A DNA stretch of 64,000 nt. Source: Meconema thalassinum (taxonomy: Eukaryota; Arthropoda; Insecta; Orthoptera; Tettigoniidae). A program made the position numbers and the translations under genes. Numbering within the stretch: position 1 is the first letter of the stretch; the number at the start of each line of letters is the position of its first letter. Positions 25,284 to 37,720 of the stretch are shown here, one piece after another. The notes under the pieces are model-generated. The model searched no databases and was not told the DNA's origin. It saw nothing but the letters and a program-made list of their open reading frames with translations. The stretch is from positions 790,934,979-790,998,978 of the forward strand of contig OX336389.2 in assembly GCA_946902985.2 (NCBI GenBank). Reading direction: 5' to 3'.

Positions 25284-25800
25284 CAGAAAAATCATTCGAA
25301 TCGTCACCAGGTCAGCATGTTTGTAGCAGTTGCAATACGAATGAATGGTACTCAATAAAACAAAATGCGATGGTATGAGGAAAGTTACAAATTAAAATCT
25401 ATATGCTCGAAAATTCCACCCCTATTTCAGGCATTTCAGGACACTTGAATGAAACATGAAAGCAAGTTTGAAGCAAACTGCATTCACTGATGTGGTGCGT
25501 TATTTATTGAGGCTTAAATTACTGCAATGTTCTTATTAATTCACCGAGGAATATTTTCTCCCAGGATGGTAGTATAGGAAAGTAAATAGAGCCTAGGTGT
25601 AGATGCAGTGAGAAGTGAGTTCTCAGTTGCGATCTATAGTATTCTGCAAGAAAGAAGTTAGTGTCGCGACGAAACTCTCCCTACATCGCTCAGCATTTAG
25701 ACCGACCTTGCTGTATGGAATCAAGAGCAGGGTAGATTGAGAACGATTTCAAAGTGAGATGTGTTGAAGCAGAGGAGGCCACAGTGCTAACTGCTAATAG
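25284..25800. other. No gene recognised
   Basis: Nothing supported. Confidence 0.4.
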
Positions 25801-25802
25801 GG

Positions 25803-26195
25803 GGTCCGCCTCGTTGCATAGAGGCTAGCATTATTGGTTGTCAATGCGGAGACCCGGATTTGATTCTCGTTTCCACCAAGAAATTTAACTCTGGTCTGAG
25901 GGTTGCTACGAGGTACGCCGAGCCTCGTGAGTCAAAACTGAGAAGAGGCGGGCTCGATTCCTACCTCAGCCATCCTGGAAATGGTTTTCCGTGGCTTCTC
26001 ACTTCTACTTCTGGCAAATGCCGGGATGGTATCTAAATAACCGCCACGGCCACTTCCTACTCAAATCTGATCTCAGTTACACAAATACACACTATTACAG
26101 ACATCACAGTATTAAAGTTATCAGACAATTTCTACACACACACAAGTGCACGGGACTACTAGACCACGATGTTGCAAAGCTTCTAAAATGAATCA
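25803..26195 (+). mobile_element. SINE family B, copy 2
   Basis: Same block order as copy 1: CACCAAGAAATTTAACTC linker, GGGCTCGATTCCTACCTCAG second B-box, core GGAAATGGTTTTCCGTGG, tail ending around ACCACGATGTTGCAAAGC. Confidence 0.85.
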
Positions 26196-26604
26196 ACAAA
26201 AATATCATCTTGTTTGTTGGTCAGGAAACTCTAATTATAGGCCAAGCTGATGTAGGCGTTGGTTGTCATGGTAACCATGACGTCAGCCCAGCATTGTGTG
26301 AGTGTTAGTGGGAGGCCAGTTTTTGAGCCTCTCAGGCACAATGCCATCCTGTGGCAGTGATCTTTTCAAAAGTTGAAGCCTTGCCCGTAACTAAAGCTGA
26401 TGAGGGTGTACTTTGTTCCTTGCTTGAAATTCCGTTTCCAAGAAGGAGGGAAGTTGCAAAAAATAATATTCTATAAAACGGATGCCCAGCTAAAACATTC
26501 GCTGAAAATAGACAGGTTAAAGACACGAGCTTGGCAATGCGGTTGCTCTTTAAAATATGAGTTGTTATGTTGGCTTACCCTAGGGGCTCACAACTAGGAT
26601 AATA

Positions 26605-26825
26605 GTAATGTTATTGGTTGTTAAAGTCCCTTTTTAATACTCACGCTTTTAGAGACGCCAAGGTGCCGGAGTTTCTCCCCGAAGGGGATATTTAACGTGC
26701 CAGTTAATCTACTGACATGGCTCCTCACATTTTCGCATACTCAAATGCCTGCTGACTGCACCACGATTCAATCCTGCAACCTTGGTAACAGCATGCCAGA
26801 ACGTTACCGCTGAGCCACACAGCCA
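26605..26825 (-). mobile_element. SINE family E (antisense)
   Basis: On the minus strand a tRNA-like head (GGCTGTGTGGCTCAGCGGTA, then GGTTGCAGGATTGAATCGTG) is followed by a body with ACGTTAAATATCCCCTTCGG and CTCCGGCACCTTGGCGTCTC. The plus-strand end TATTGGTTGTTAAAGTCCC is the presumed 3' tail. Confidence 0.7.
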
Positions 26826-27390
26826 GCCAATTCACATTTTATAAAATCAATAATATTTACAGTACGCGGTAAAGAATAATACTGTACAATATATTATGGA
26901 AAATAAAATGAAACAAACCGGAACACAAAATGTATTTCCATAATCCTGATTGGTGTATTAATGAAGCCAGAGAATAAATCTGTTAATGGCCTTGTTGTGA
27001 GAGTGTGAAATGTGTCTGATAGCATATGTTAATGTAGGTGTGTGTAATCATATAAGGATCTAGGACTGAAGTAGGTGCACCGGAATTAGGTCCCTAAGGA
27101 AGCAGGGTGTATCTAGCCCCTGCATAGCGCACCCTGGATACAGCTACACCCTCCAGTGCTCACAGCTGGTGAGCTCGGGAGTTGGCGCGGCGAGGGATGT
27201 CTGAGCTGGGTCCGTTTACCTCTTTTTCCATTGCCTTTGGAGTGGACCCTCCCCCCATTCCCTTTCCTATCCGCCTGTCATGGCTCTCCTGTTTTCATAG
27301 TCCCTCAGTTCTCATTTTTCTTTTCCCTGTCTTTTGATTCCCTTATTCCCTGTTTAGTCTACTTTGCTTTATGAAAAAATAGGCTTATGA
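26826..27390. other. No gene recognised; pyrimidine-rich stretch
   Basis: A C/T-rich segment at about 27205-27350 produces an open frame of low-complexity residues (Pro/Phe/Leu/Ser). Not considered a gene. Confidence 0.4.
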
Positions 27391-27403
27391 TATCACCTTA
27401 GGT

Positions 27404-27462
27404 CCGTGTGTGTGTATATGTGTGTGTATGTGTGTGTGTATGTGTTTGCATATGCGTGTGTC
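27404..27462 (+). repeat. GT-rich microsatellite
   Basis: Interrupted GTGTGTGTATGTGT repeat. Confidence 0.85.
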
Positions 27463-27574
27463 CCCCCTAATAACTTCTGAACGGCTCGAGCGATCTCAAT
27501 GAACCTCGGTGAGGTCAACGAAACACTTTGGCCGACGCCGTCCGTGCCCTTCACATGTTTATGCGTGTCACCAA

Positions 27575-28365
27575 TCCAATATGGCGTCTGTGCGAAATAC
27601 TTCACTGGCATTCTACATCTCCGAAACTATTGGTGATATCACCCGGAACTTTTGTACGGTTATAAATGGCACTACTGGAAATTCATCTTTGAGACCTCCA
27701 AAAACCAATTAACTACAAAACGAACAAAGCGGCCAAGCGAAGTTGTAACATTTAAATAGACTTTTCTCGCGTTATAACCATTTAAACGCAATTAAACTTG
27801 GTCCAGTAAATGTTTATACATATTGTAATGTACTTGCATCTAATTTAGTTCAATTGCTTACATAATCTCAAGATGGCGGCTGTGCGTAATATTTCACCGG
27901 CATTCTATATCTCCAAAACGATTACTGATATCACCCTGAAATTTTGTACAGTGATAAAGAGCACTACTACAAGTGCATCTATGTAACATTCAAAAACCTG
28001 TAATGTAAAAAACGAACATGGCAGCCAAGCGAATTTGAAACATTTTAATAAACTCTTCTCGCGATTTAACCATCTGAGCGCAGTGATATATGGCACAGTA
28101 AATGTTTATACACATTGTAATGCACTAGTATCTAATATAGTTCAATTGTTTACATAACCCAAAGATGGTTTAATTTCTTGTGTATTAATCATGGGATCGA
28201 AGTGAACGTTTGAATAATGAACCTACGCAATAATCGTCATCATATAGTGCGTAACTATATGGCCTACATATATAACATTCCAACATGGCAACCATCCGAA
28301 ATATTTAGACGGTTCTCAATATCTATTAATCTCTGACAACAATCAAACTGAAATTTTGTATGTTG
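27575..28365 (+). repeat. 292-bp tandem duplication with a third diverged copy
   Basis: Units are anchored at ATGG(C/A) positions 27581, 27873 and 28285. The first two are exactly 292 bp apart and share GTGCG(A/T)AATA(C/T)TTCAC, GGCATTCTA, GATATCACCC, TGTTTATACA(T/C)ATTGTAATG. The third keeps only the first ~80 bases and is offset by 412 bp. No coding frame spans the unit. Confidence 0.75.
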
Positions 28366-28470
28366 ATCGAGGCAATTAACATAAGTAGGATATATGAAAA
28401 TAAACTGTATTGTTCTTCACGGAACTACTTGTTTTACCCTATCTCTTCTTCTGGTATATAAGCCAGTAGT
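28366..28470 (+). repeat. Second GTTCTTCACGGAACTACTT hairpin motif and spacer
   Basis: GTTCTTCACGGAACTACTTG at about 28405 matches the motif near 10590 and, inverted, near 32475. It directly follows the 292-bp array. Confidence 0.4.
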
Positions 28471-28521
28471 TAATTTAGTAATAGTTTCCATTTCTTGTTT
28501 CTTTTTCACTATCATCCAAAC

Positions 28522-28583
28522 CATTAGGGACCGATAACCTAGATGTTAGGTCCCTTAAAACAACAATTTTCAACATCATCATA
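28522..28583 (-). repeat. Dispersed TTGTTGTTTTAAGGGACC repeat (antisense)
   Basis: Reverse complement of the 12098-12165 repeat, including the TAACATCTAGG(T/C)TATCGG block, which is read on the minus strand here. Confidence 0.6.
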
Positions 28584-31500
28584 GGTGCTCTGGAACTACT
28601 TGAAATACGATACCTGGAGTATGAAAATCTCCACACATCCTTGATGTGCTGAATGATGTTCTTCACGTGAATGATGTAGTTGTTCAAACGTGTACTGTTG
28701 CTTGTGGTTTGGTAGACGAGTTAAATGGCCTGCAGGCCAAAGCTCGCTAAATTGCTCCCTAGGCGCTTTTCCCTGATTACTTTGCTTTCCTAGATTAAAT
28801 TTAGTGTTGCAACAAACCTGTTCACGCATAAAGACCATACATATATTTTTTACTCTTCAGTATATTCTACCCATTTCCGAAACATGCTACAGTTCTTGAC
28901 TTAACTTATATGGTTGGAAAACACATTCTTCAGTACCAGATGGAAATGCAACCGATTGGGACTAATTGAAGTCCTGAATGACAAAATCTATTCTTTAGGC
29001 TGGACTTCAGACAGTCTATAAACGAAAACCAATGATAAGAGGCATTTTTTCCATTAACGATGGAAAGCGACAAAAATACTTTGAAGCTATTTTCGAATAT
29101 CTCAACGAACCATATGATTCTGATTGAGAAAATAGTTATTTATCTTTCACCAATTAAAGCAAATTTAAGTGATATGGCAATTTAAAGCAAAATCTACTTA
29201 TCTTTGCCATAACTTATGTGAAACATTTCTACGAAACACATCGAAAATAACGTGCTAGAAATTATTTTCAGAAGTTACGTGTGTGAAGATAAATTAAAGC
29301 GAAATGACCACCCCCTTTAATATTTCAGGAGTTATCTTACTGGCTGTAGGGCTGACTAGGAATACAAAGGGTTGGTGTATTTTGGCGTCCTGGTTCTGGT
29401 AAAATAAATAACTGTAAATGACCAGAGACGACTAGTGAAAGAGAACTCCATTGTAACATGTGCTATGTTATCTATCACAAAGTAAAAATGTGTACGATGG
29501 TCCAATGATAATATCATGTTAATAATGTAATCATAGTCAGGAATATAATAAAGGATATTGTATGTTTATTATTAACTTATAGGCCTACATCTACAATTAA
29601 TATAAATAATTCAAAATCACTTTAATGAAACTTTTGATGATTTATTTGAGTATTTTATTAAAGTGAAATTACTGCAATAGCAAAAGCAACCATTTCACAA
29701 AAAGACGCGAAAGTACCTTCTCGCGAAGTCGCAAAAAAATAATGCAAAAAATAACGCCTCTGCCAATGATGCACATTTCTTCCGCAATGCAATCTACTTG
29801 AGAAATGCATGAAATGAAGAGACATTTGTTGTGTTCTTGAACTCTGCTGAGAACTCAATCAAATCTAACAATCTGCAGCCACCATGGATAGGATAAACTG
29901 GAGGGATGAATGAATTGATAATCCAGCAACATCGAAAAGTAAGCAAAGGTACTTATTATGATGTACTGGATGCTATTGTAACACAACTAGAAGTGCGATA
30001 TTCACATTGCAAGGAACTAAGGGCAACACTTTTCAGTTCATAAACTATACTCACGACATCCTTAAGAATAAGCTGGACTCGTTAATAGGAATAAGGTGTA
30101 TAAAAGTGTATACTTTTTCCATGTTTATGTTAGTAGGTGTGAGTTGATAAGTGTTATTCACTGCCCAATTTACTTAGAAAAATAACATTGTTGACCGACT
30201 GAAAATCATTTCCTTGGCTGGATGACGAAGCCAACACTGAAAAGAGGCTCCTAAAATGTTCATGGTACATAGGTTATATTCGGTTGTTGTTCTTATAATT
30301 GATTTGTGTATGCTTGCAACGGTTTAGGCGATGAGTTCTTTCCTATGTTTACTATCTGGCCTCCCTAGTATTTGGGTTCAAAATCCGACACTGGAGTTCA
30401 CTTGAGCCATAAAAGGGATTCGCTCCCAATGAAGATGGAACAAACAGTCAGCTGAGCCAAAGAACACAGAAGTCTGAAGTTCTGGAATGAACATGTCGCG
30501 AAGGAAATAAATATACAGACTCTGACGCTCTTACAATTGATTGTATTGACATAGATAATTCTCATACTTAATGGAGTGAGGCCTATGGAGAGGTCTGCTG
30601 CAGGTATTTCAAATTGACGTAATTATAGTGATGAAGGCGTTTCAAACACCCAGCCCCAAAGCTAGTAGAATGAATCCTCCTTAAGTTAAAATCATATAAC
30701 CCGGTTTCCTATGAATCAAATCCTAGTGTCCTGCTCACTTGACCACGAGGTCAGCCATTTGTACAGACAACAAGTCTATTTTGTTCTTCATGGGATTTAA
30801 TGAGTTCGCGATATACATGATATGTTCCATTTATAATATGTTGCACGATATTTTGGTCCCCAAGGTCACTCAATTGCAAAGGAAAATTATCTACAGACAG
30901 CAGACCCCTTACAATTTTATTGTGTTGATAACAAGTCAATTTTCAATTGAAGTTATACTGTACATACTGTAGGATGTGATGAGGTTGCAAAACACGGCTT
31001 ATTCTTCGCTAATAATGTGGAGCAAGATATTTAGTCCCCATCTCATTTGAAAACATACAAATGCGTGGAGTGTGTCGTGTCTTGACAATGGGGCTCTAAC
31101 GACCTGCCAGTGAATAGAGAGAAAACGAGGCTTAAAAAAATCCTCGTGTCGACCTCTTTATGTTGTGGTACTCTACAAGGGGCCATGAAATTTTAATGCA
31201 TTATTTCACTGTTCGCATTTTAGTCTTGAGCCAGTACGACAAAAGTGGATTACTCTTGTCCTAGAATGAGGTAGCCTACTGCATTATCAAACAGCAAGTT
31301 GTTTCACATAACATGTTGAGTTGGAGATTAGGAGATTCAAGAATCCAGCTTCATTAATTCAAGTGACAATCACGTTATTACGGTTTTCAAACCACACTTT
31401 ATTAATTGAATTAATGTGAAATGTAACTTAGCTGAAGGGAGACTGACTGTGACCAGTCAAGATTATGACAGGACAATTACTGTGATCTTTTGAAGACTGA

Positions 31501-32639
31501 ACTGCTTTCAGATAAATATTTTTATCATTATTATAGCTTCAGATGGATATGGTGCCACAAATAAAATTAAATAAAATGAAGTTAAATAAAATAAAATAAA
31601 AATGTTCCACATGTTATATCCCATATAAATACAACAGTTCAGGCTATTTCGGCACCAAATTATGCGCTGATTGTTAGCATATAAGGGTTTAAAACCGTGC
31701 AAGACGTGTGTCAGCAGAATAATTTGGTACGTTAAAGAATTCTTTCAGGACAAACTTCCGGCGACCCTCTAAAGAATATTATTAGCAAAGAAGACAAGGA
31801 AGATAACCACACACTATTATTACATGTCATAGCCTCTAACCTTCCAGACGGAAACTCCACCACCTTCTACAACGGTGTCTTTTTAGACATAGCGCATCTG
31901 ACCGGTGATTAGTTTATTGTCTATGAGATTTCACTAACTATAAGGATCACGGTGCACGGATTGCATTAGGTAGATTATAGGTAAGGAAACGGCAGTAGGA
32001 TGTAAAGAAAGCACTATCATACTATTTTCCTGGATTGGAAAACTATAGAAAACCATTTGGAGAATGATGGACGAAAGTTGATTACAAATACACCAGGTAT
32101 GTTGAGTGAATAATGTTGTTACATTCCCGACAACTAAGTTACCCTTGTCGATCAGAGTGAAGTTTTACATTGATAATAACTTGATTGAAGATTTGTCATA
32201 AAAATATACGGCCTTAGTTAAGGAATTTGTGGAATTCATAAGGCTTAATAAACCACAAATCTCCCCTGCCAATTAAATAGATTACCCATGTGATGGACTA
32301 AATAGCTTTTAAGGAAGCAAAATGGTATTATTGAGATCCTAGAGCGTGTCTCGCTTTCAAGCAAATCTGACAATTTTACACAAGATACATCACAGCTTCA
32401 GCATTGGGAAACGTGTTTTCGCCGTTATTATGACGGCGCTGTTTCTAAAATCGAGTAAATGAAACATTTAAATAAGTAGTTCAGTGAAGAACGCACAGAG
32501 TCTGCTTTCATTTATTTTACTGGCCTATCACATCACAAAACAAGGTATTGGTTTATGAAAATGTGTGTTTAAACTATAGGCTAGTAGTGGCCCACTACAC
32601 CATGTAGGCTACAGTATCACGGAGACGGAACATTCCGTG
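28584..32639. other. No gene recognised
   Basis: About 4 kb of AT-rich DNA. Frames of 60-80 codons lack motifs. An AAATAAAATAAA-type tract lies at 31560-31602. A CACAGAG-flanked inverted form of the AGTTCTTCA hairpin motif lies near 32475. Confidence 0.4.
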
Positions 32640-33620
32640 ACGAATTAGAGGTAACTTATTACCTCCTGGTGAAATGTCATACGCTCCATCTAGAATTTGT
32701 GAAATGGAAGCAATGGATTTATAAATCTGTAGTTTCAGGTTATGTATTATTGGTTTACAATACCAGATTTCACGGTGATCGAATCATTTTAATGAGTTAG
32801 AGGAATTCAAGTATTTGGAATTCACATGCATGTCATCTATTTGTGAAAAGGAAGCAACAGACTTATACCTGCAGGGTTAGGTTGTAAAAGTGGTTGACTA
32901 TGCCATATTTCGTAATAATCCGATTATTCAGTGACAAGCTCTGTGAATTCATGTACGAGGAATTAACATGCACACCATTGTATGGTTCATGACTAACAAG
33001 GTAACTATCAGGTAAGACAGGTAGAAACCTACTTTGAAGCTGTGTGGACGCAATCGTTGTACTATAAGAAGACAACGGCGGAAAATCAGCCGCCAGATTT
33101 AACTGCAAGGCTCCGAAATCATATGGCGAATCTCTCATATTAATCAATGGGAAGTAGCGAGAACCGTACATGTTGGAAGGGACAGCCTTGACTGCCCAGG
33201 CACTCAAGGCCAGTCGTACGACCGCCTGCATATACGCCCCACCACGCGACAACTCCTAGTGCCCCAGGGATGTCCAGCTCCGTCAGCCGTCATCCCTGCG
33301 TACCAGGATGTCAGGTACGATTTTGGAGCCTTGCAGTTCAATCTGGCGGCTGATTTTCGGCACGTTGTCCTCTTATAGTATAACGATTGCGTCCACAAAG
33401 TTTCAGGGTAGGTTTCGACCTTTCTTACCTGACACTTCCCTTGTAAGATATTGGTATATGTACCTGTTGATTTAGAGTACAGGGGTTATAGTAATGGTTC
33501 ACAATGCCAGATTTCACAGTGTTCAGAAATCATTTATTAGGAATTGGCATGCACGCCATTTACAAAACATGAAAATTAAGATATAGATTTACATACCTGT
33601 AGGTGTAGACTACAGTAGTG
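32640..33620 (+). repeat. Diverged ~137-bp tandem repeats interrupted by a fold-back element
   Basis: A block like GGTTTACAATACCAGATTTCAC recurs at about 32750 (first full form), 32887 (AGTGGTTGACTATGCCATAT) and 33493 (ATGGTTCACAATGCCAGATT). Each is followed by GGAATT...CATGCA(T/C)(G/A)(T/C)CAT. The first two are ~137 bp apart. The third is displaced by about the length of the fold-back at 32996-33444, suggesting insertion into the array. Confidence 0.55.
32996..33444. mobile_element. Fold-back element with ~125-bp arms
   Basis: Left arm 32996-33120 and right arm 33319-33444 are diverged reverse complements sharing GTGGACGCAATCGTT, ACTATAAGA and GAAAATCAGCCGCCAGATT blocks. A ~200-bp loop separates them. 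Antisense open frames over it (about 129 codons) follow from the arm sequence and show no protein motif. Confidence 0.7.
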
Positions 33621-33696
33621 GTGCAGCTACAAAAAGCGACCTCGGAGTCCCCTAGGTTGGGTCAAGTAAACTGTTACCCAATCGATTGTTGTTAAT

Positions 33697-34078
33697 TCAT
33701 TTAGGGGCTTGCGGCATAATAATCATTAAGCCCCGTATACTTGAGTGTATGGGAGATGTGTCTGATAGGTAATGCTATAGTGGTGTCTGTAGTAGAAAGT
33801 TTATTTGCAGTTGAGATTCGGATAGGGCTGTTACCGTAAGGTAAGACCTCCCGGCATGTGCCTGAAAATGAAGTGGGAAGCCACGGAAAATCACATCCAG
33901 GATGGCTGAGAAGGGAATGAAACCCACGTCTTATCCGTTTTGCCTCAATAGGCTGAATGTACTCCCATTCTAACCTTCAGACCTAAACTAAATTTCGTGG
34001 CAGAGCCATGAATCGAACTCGAACCTCAGGGGTGACAGCCAAGAATGCTAGACACTACACCACTGCGTAGTCTATGTA
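33697..34078 (-). mobile_element. SINE family B, antisense copy
   Basis: On the minus strand: head with GTGTAGTGTCTAGCATTCTTGG and GTTCGATTCATGG, CACGAAATTTAGTTTAGG linker, core GTGATTTTCCGTGGCTTCCC, tail ending at GGGCTTAATGATTATTATGC. Confidence 0.85.
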
Positions 34079-36530
34079 ACTCAATGGGGAAGGCAGTACA
34101 TATGTTTAGGTGTTCAACATCTAGCTCGTGAACAATTAAATCGTGGTTTTCACATATCTCGAGCAATATACGCCCCACAAAAGAATGAGCGTATGATTTT
34201 GAACCTAGTCACCAGTAAAATAGTTTCCTCTGTGACAGAGAGCAATGAACACCGGTGATCAGCCTATGCACGCAGAGAGTTGCAGAGCTATTCGTATTGG
34301 CCACTGAATCTGTGATATTCTAATGTCCATAGGACTGGAGCATATATGTTGCGGTATACGTAGAAAGTGATGAATTGCTCGAGGTAAATATAAATACAAA
34401 GGTGTACGTGATAGCTGGAAACTATTGACACATTTGAAATCTACACATTTATTACTAATTCAAGCACATATGCATTCTCTGATGAATTCACATTGTTGAT
34501 CAGTAGTATTAAGGACTATGATTGGGCAAGGAGCCCCGGGATTTCGAATGCTGTACCATCGTGGTAAAAGTGAAATCAGAGGTCATTATTATTACCACGC
34601 AGGGGCTCACATTTTGTGGAAAGTGACTTGATGACCATCGAGCTCCTGCTGAGAATCGAAAACATTCACTTACTTGTTCCGGGCTCCTTTATATATCTTC
34701 AATGTAGATCTCTCTTGGTGAATTCTTGTGTTCTTCCAACCCCGACAACATTACGTAAGGAGTGTCACCTTCCTCCACATTTTGTAGTTTTTCCCTTTCT
34801 TTAGTCAAAACCCCCCAATTCTTCAAAACTCTTCGTTTCTTTCTTATTCAACCTCGTTTTATGTATAGTGAGTGCATAAGTCCGTGTCGTTCTTATTAGA
34901 ACAACTTAAAGCACATTACATTACAATAACAAGACTGATACACAACGTCATTAATAAATCAATCACGCAGTCACTCAGTGATGAAAGCACCATCTTTGTC
35001 AATGACCGCCTGCCAGCGTTCAGATAGGAGTTCTATGCTTCTCCTGAGTAACTGTTGTTGTTTCTAGTTGAAGAAATCTATCAGTCAGTTGCTAAGAGCA
35101 ACTTCATCATGAAACACTTGTCCCTGATTGCTGTTAGAGAGAGAGAGACCGGAAAATATGATAATCGGAAAGTGTCGAAAGTTCTCTTTATCATTTCATT
35201 GCAACAATAACGTTAATTTTCAATTTTTACCTTTCCCTGAATTGCGAACGTCAATTGTTTCACAACTAGGTTTACAAGCTAATCAAGGAAGTAATGCTAT
35301 TTCATCCCTTGCCGCTAGTGAATGAACGAGCGAGTTTTTATCACTTGTAGCAGGTCAGATCTACTTTACATATGCAAAGCTGATGGATATATTTTGCACG
35401 TGTTTTCATCTAGCAATTGAATATTTCTAGTAGTTGCAATAATCAACCCACTTTTAAATAATATATATTATGGATGTCTGCTCCTGTTGATAAGCTTAGT
35501 AATTGAGTGACTATGCTGAATAATTGAACAGTCTATTGCGAAAATCGAATATATCACTGTTCGTTGGGGGGGGGGGGGGGGGGGGAGAGACTGAGTTATG
35601 CAGAGCGATTAGCTCGGCCTTGGGTGAGAGTAACGCATGGTGGCGTGGCACTAGAGGAGACCAGAGTTTTGTAACCCTAACTCAATCAGCCGATAGTTTC
35701 TGTGTATTAACCTTGGTCTAGGCTATGCTCTGAATGAGTTTATTAGCAGTCATACATATCTGACGTATTTTGATATAATCACCATTCACAAGTATAGGTT
35801 CTTCCTCGGTATTTTTTTTTAAATTTTTGCTGTAATATACTTCTGCAGTTCCTCCATACATATTCCTAATATCGTATTTTTTCCAAGTTCCCACTACACA
35901 AAGTCACGCACGGCAAGATCGGGGCAACGAGAGTAACATAATCCTTTAGAAGTAAACTCACTGAAAAGCAATTTATGTCGTCTAAGTGGCATAGGCCCTA
36001 GCAGTATCTTGTTAGAAAGGTGAGATCCATAAAATTAATATGCAGTCTCTTTCGGTGATAGGTTTCATCGGACAGTGTAAGCGTTAGTTTCTTTACAGGG
36101 GTCTTAAAAGTCAGATTGTTGGTGAATTATCAGTTAATTAGAGTGGCAAATGATAAAGTTAATCTAATGCAATGTCGAAATTCACTATTAATTAAAACGA
36201 CAAACATTTCGACGAAATGTATACAGTCATCATGCTTGACCTTGATAATTGCCACGAACTTACGAACAACTGAAAGATTATTGGTATAGAATGCCCAGTG
36301 CCTGTGTCAATATTGTGAACTTAAGTACCTTCCTTATATTTCGAAATTATTCGTTGTAATTCATCTTTTGTATCCAGAGGAATTGATTGAAACATTAAGA
36401 ATGTACGCCCATCAACCAATTTGAATGCATGAAATCGCTTATATTGTGCCTTCTGCAGAGAAAGCCTTCAGGGTTATATTACAGAATCGCTGCCCTTCGT
36501 GCTTGTAACTCTGTCGATATTAATCTCTGC
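34079..36530. other. No gene recognised; contains a 20-G homopolymer
   Basis: Motif-free frames only. A run of 20 G residues is at 35566-35585. The 65-codon frame across it has a Gly run for that reason. Confidence 0.4.
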
Positions 36531-37340
36531 TTAGTATAAAACAAAGTCCCCGATTCTTGGATGTCACGGGTAATCTCGAGAACCACTGAATGGATTTTGA
36601 TGCGGTTTTCAATATTCTGTAAAGGATATCTCGAGGAAGGTTTCTGGGGAAAATAATTTATTTATGACCAGAGGAAGTCAAGAACTAACGATTTCAGTGA
36701 AAAGGTCGAAAAAAACTGCGTCCGTGCGCTTTTTAAGCTTACGCTGGGCAAACCGTTAAAAATATCTGAATACTATGAATATAAGAATTGTTCAGCATGA
36801 AAAGTTCTCCAAAAAAGCCCGGGAGAACATATCTCTATCTTCAATACATCGCCTACTATAAGTGTATTTACGTTTTCATTTCTTCCAACAATCTCCATTC
36901 AGTTACTGAGACGACAGTTTACGAGCTAGCTAGGGGCGAACTTATTGCCCCAGATGCAGCCATCAGAAAACTGTCGAGTCGTGTTGAGTTAATAACTTTA
37001 GAGAAGAGTGGTTGTGTTTGGAGTTTCCCTGGAAGTGCAACACGGCTTTTCTTCTTTTCGCCTGTGAACTTTTCGTTCCGAAAAATTCACAGTCAAGTTA
37101 AGATTGGACGGAAGGGGGATTTATGTTTCATGCACCATGCCATTCTTAAATTACGTCTGACAAGAATTTGTTGCACATGCATCTCCATAATATAATTAAT
37201 AGTCCGGTCAGTGATTTTAACCCATCATGCCGAGACGTAAAACGGATATTGGTCGTTATTCATTGACATTAGGAAAAAAAAGCGCTTTTCACGTAATGCA
37301 ATCATAACTGTTCCCGGGCGAAGCCGGGTCGGGTTGCTAG
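36531..37340 (+). mobile_element. Helitron-like candidate, copy 1
   Basis: The left part has TTAGTATAAAACAAAG, then a conserved-looking block (CTCGAGAACCACTGAATGG, TTTTGATGCGGTTTTC, CTCGAGGAAGGTTTCTGG). The right end has a GC-rich hairpin CCCGGGCGAAGCCGGG a few bases before GTTGCTAG followed by T. A 3' hairpin plus CTAG before T fits Helitron ends. The same style of left block and hairpin occurs reversed at 40031-41690. No Rep/helicase is present, so it would be non-autonomous. A 135-codon frame at 36788-37195 has no motif I recognise. Confidence 0.45.
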
Positions 37341-37720
37341 TGTCTGATATATTCAAGGTGGCACCTGCGTGCTCCCAGCTCCACTTCACTTACGGACTCT
37401 GCGAGGGATCATTCCTCTACCGTCGCAAAAGCAGTGTCTGGGAGCTGAACTCACTTTGTCAGCAGATAAAACTAGGGATGGTGACAGGCCGATCACCCAG
37501 GTGACCGCTAACTTGGATGTAATTAAGGTTAAGGGAGGGTCAGGGAAAGAATTGTGCAAGGAAATCGGTCGTAAACCTGTTAAATGGAGCCGGTACGGCA
37601 TTTTACTGGTGGTGATATTGGGAAATCAGGACAACCATCTTCAAGATGGCCGAGGTAGGATTCTAACCCACGATCTCCCGATGCCTGCAATGCATCAGGT
37701 AGCGCATTAGAGAGAGGAAG
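37341..37720 (-). mobile_element. SINE family C (antisense)
   Basis: On the minus strand the head has AATGCGCTACCTGATGCATT and GATCGTGGGTTAGAATCC. The body has GATTTCCCAATATCACCACC and CCGATTTCCTTGCACAATTC. It matches the plus-strand fragment at 9074-9202. The limit toward 37341 is uncertain; the supported body is 37440-37715. Confidence 0.6.

Noticed and set aside
36788..37195. 135-codon frame as a possible gene
   Set aside because: It lies within a Helitron-like repeat candidate and shows no recognisable domain, signal peptide or exon context.
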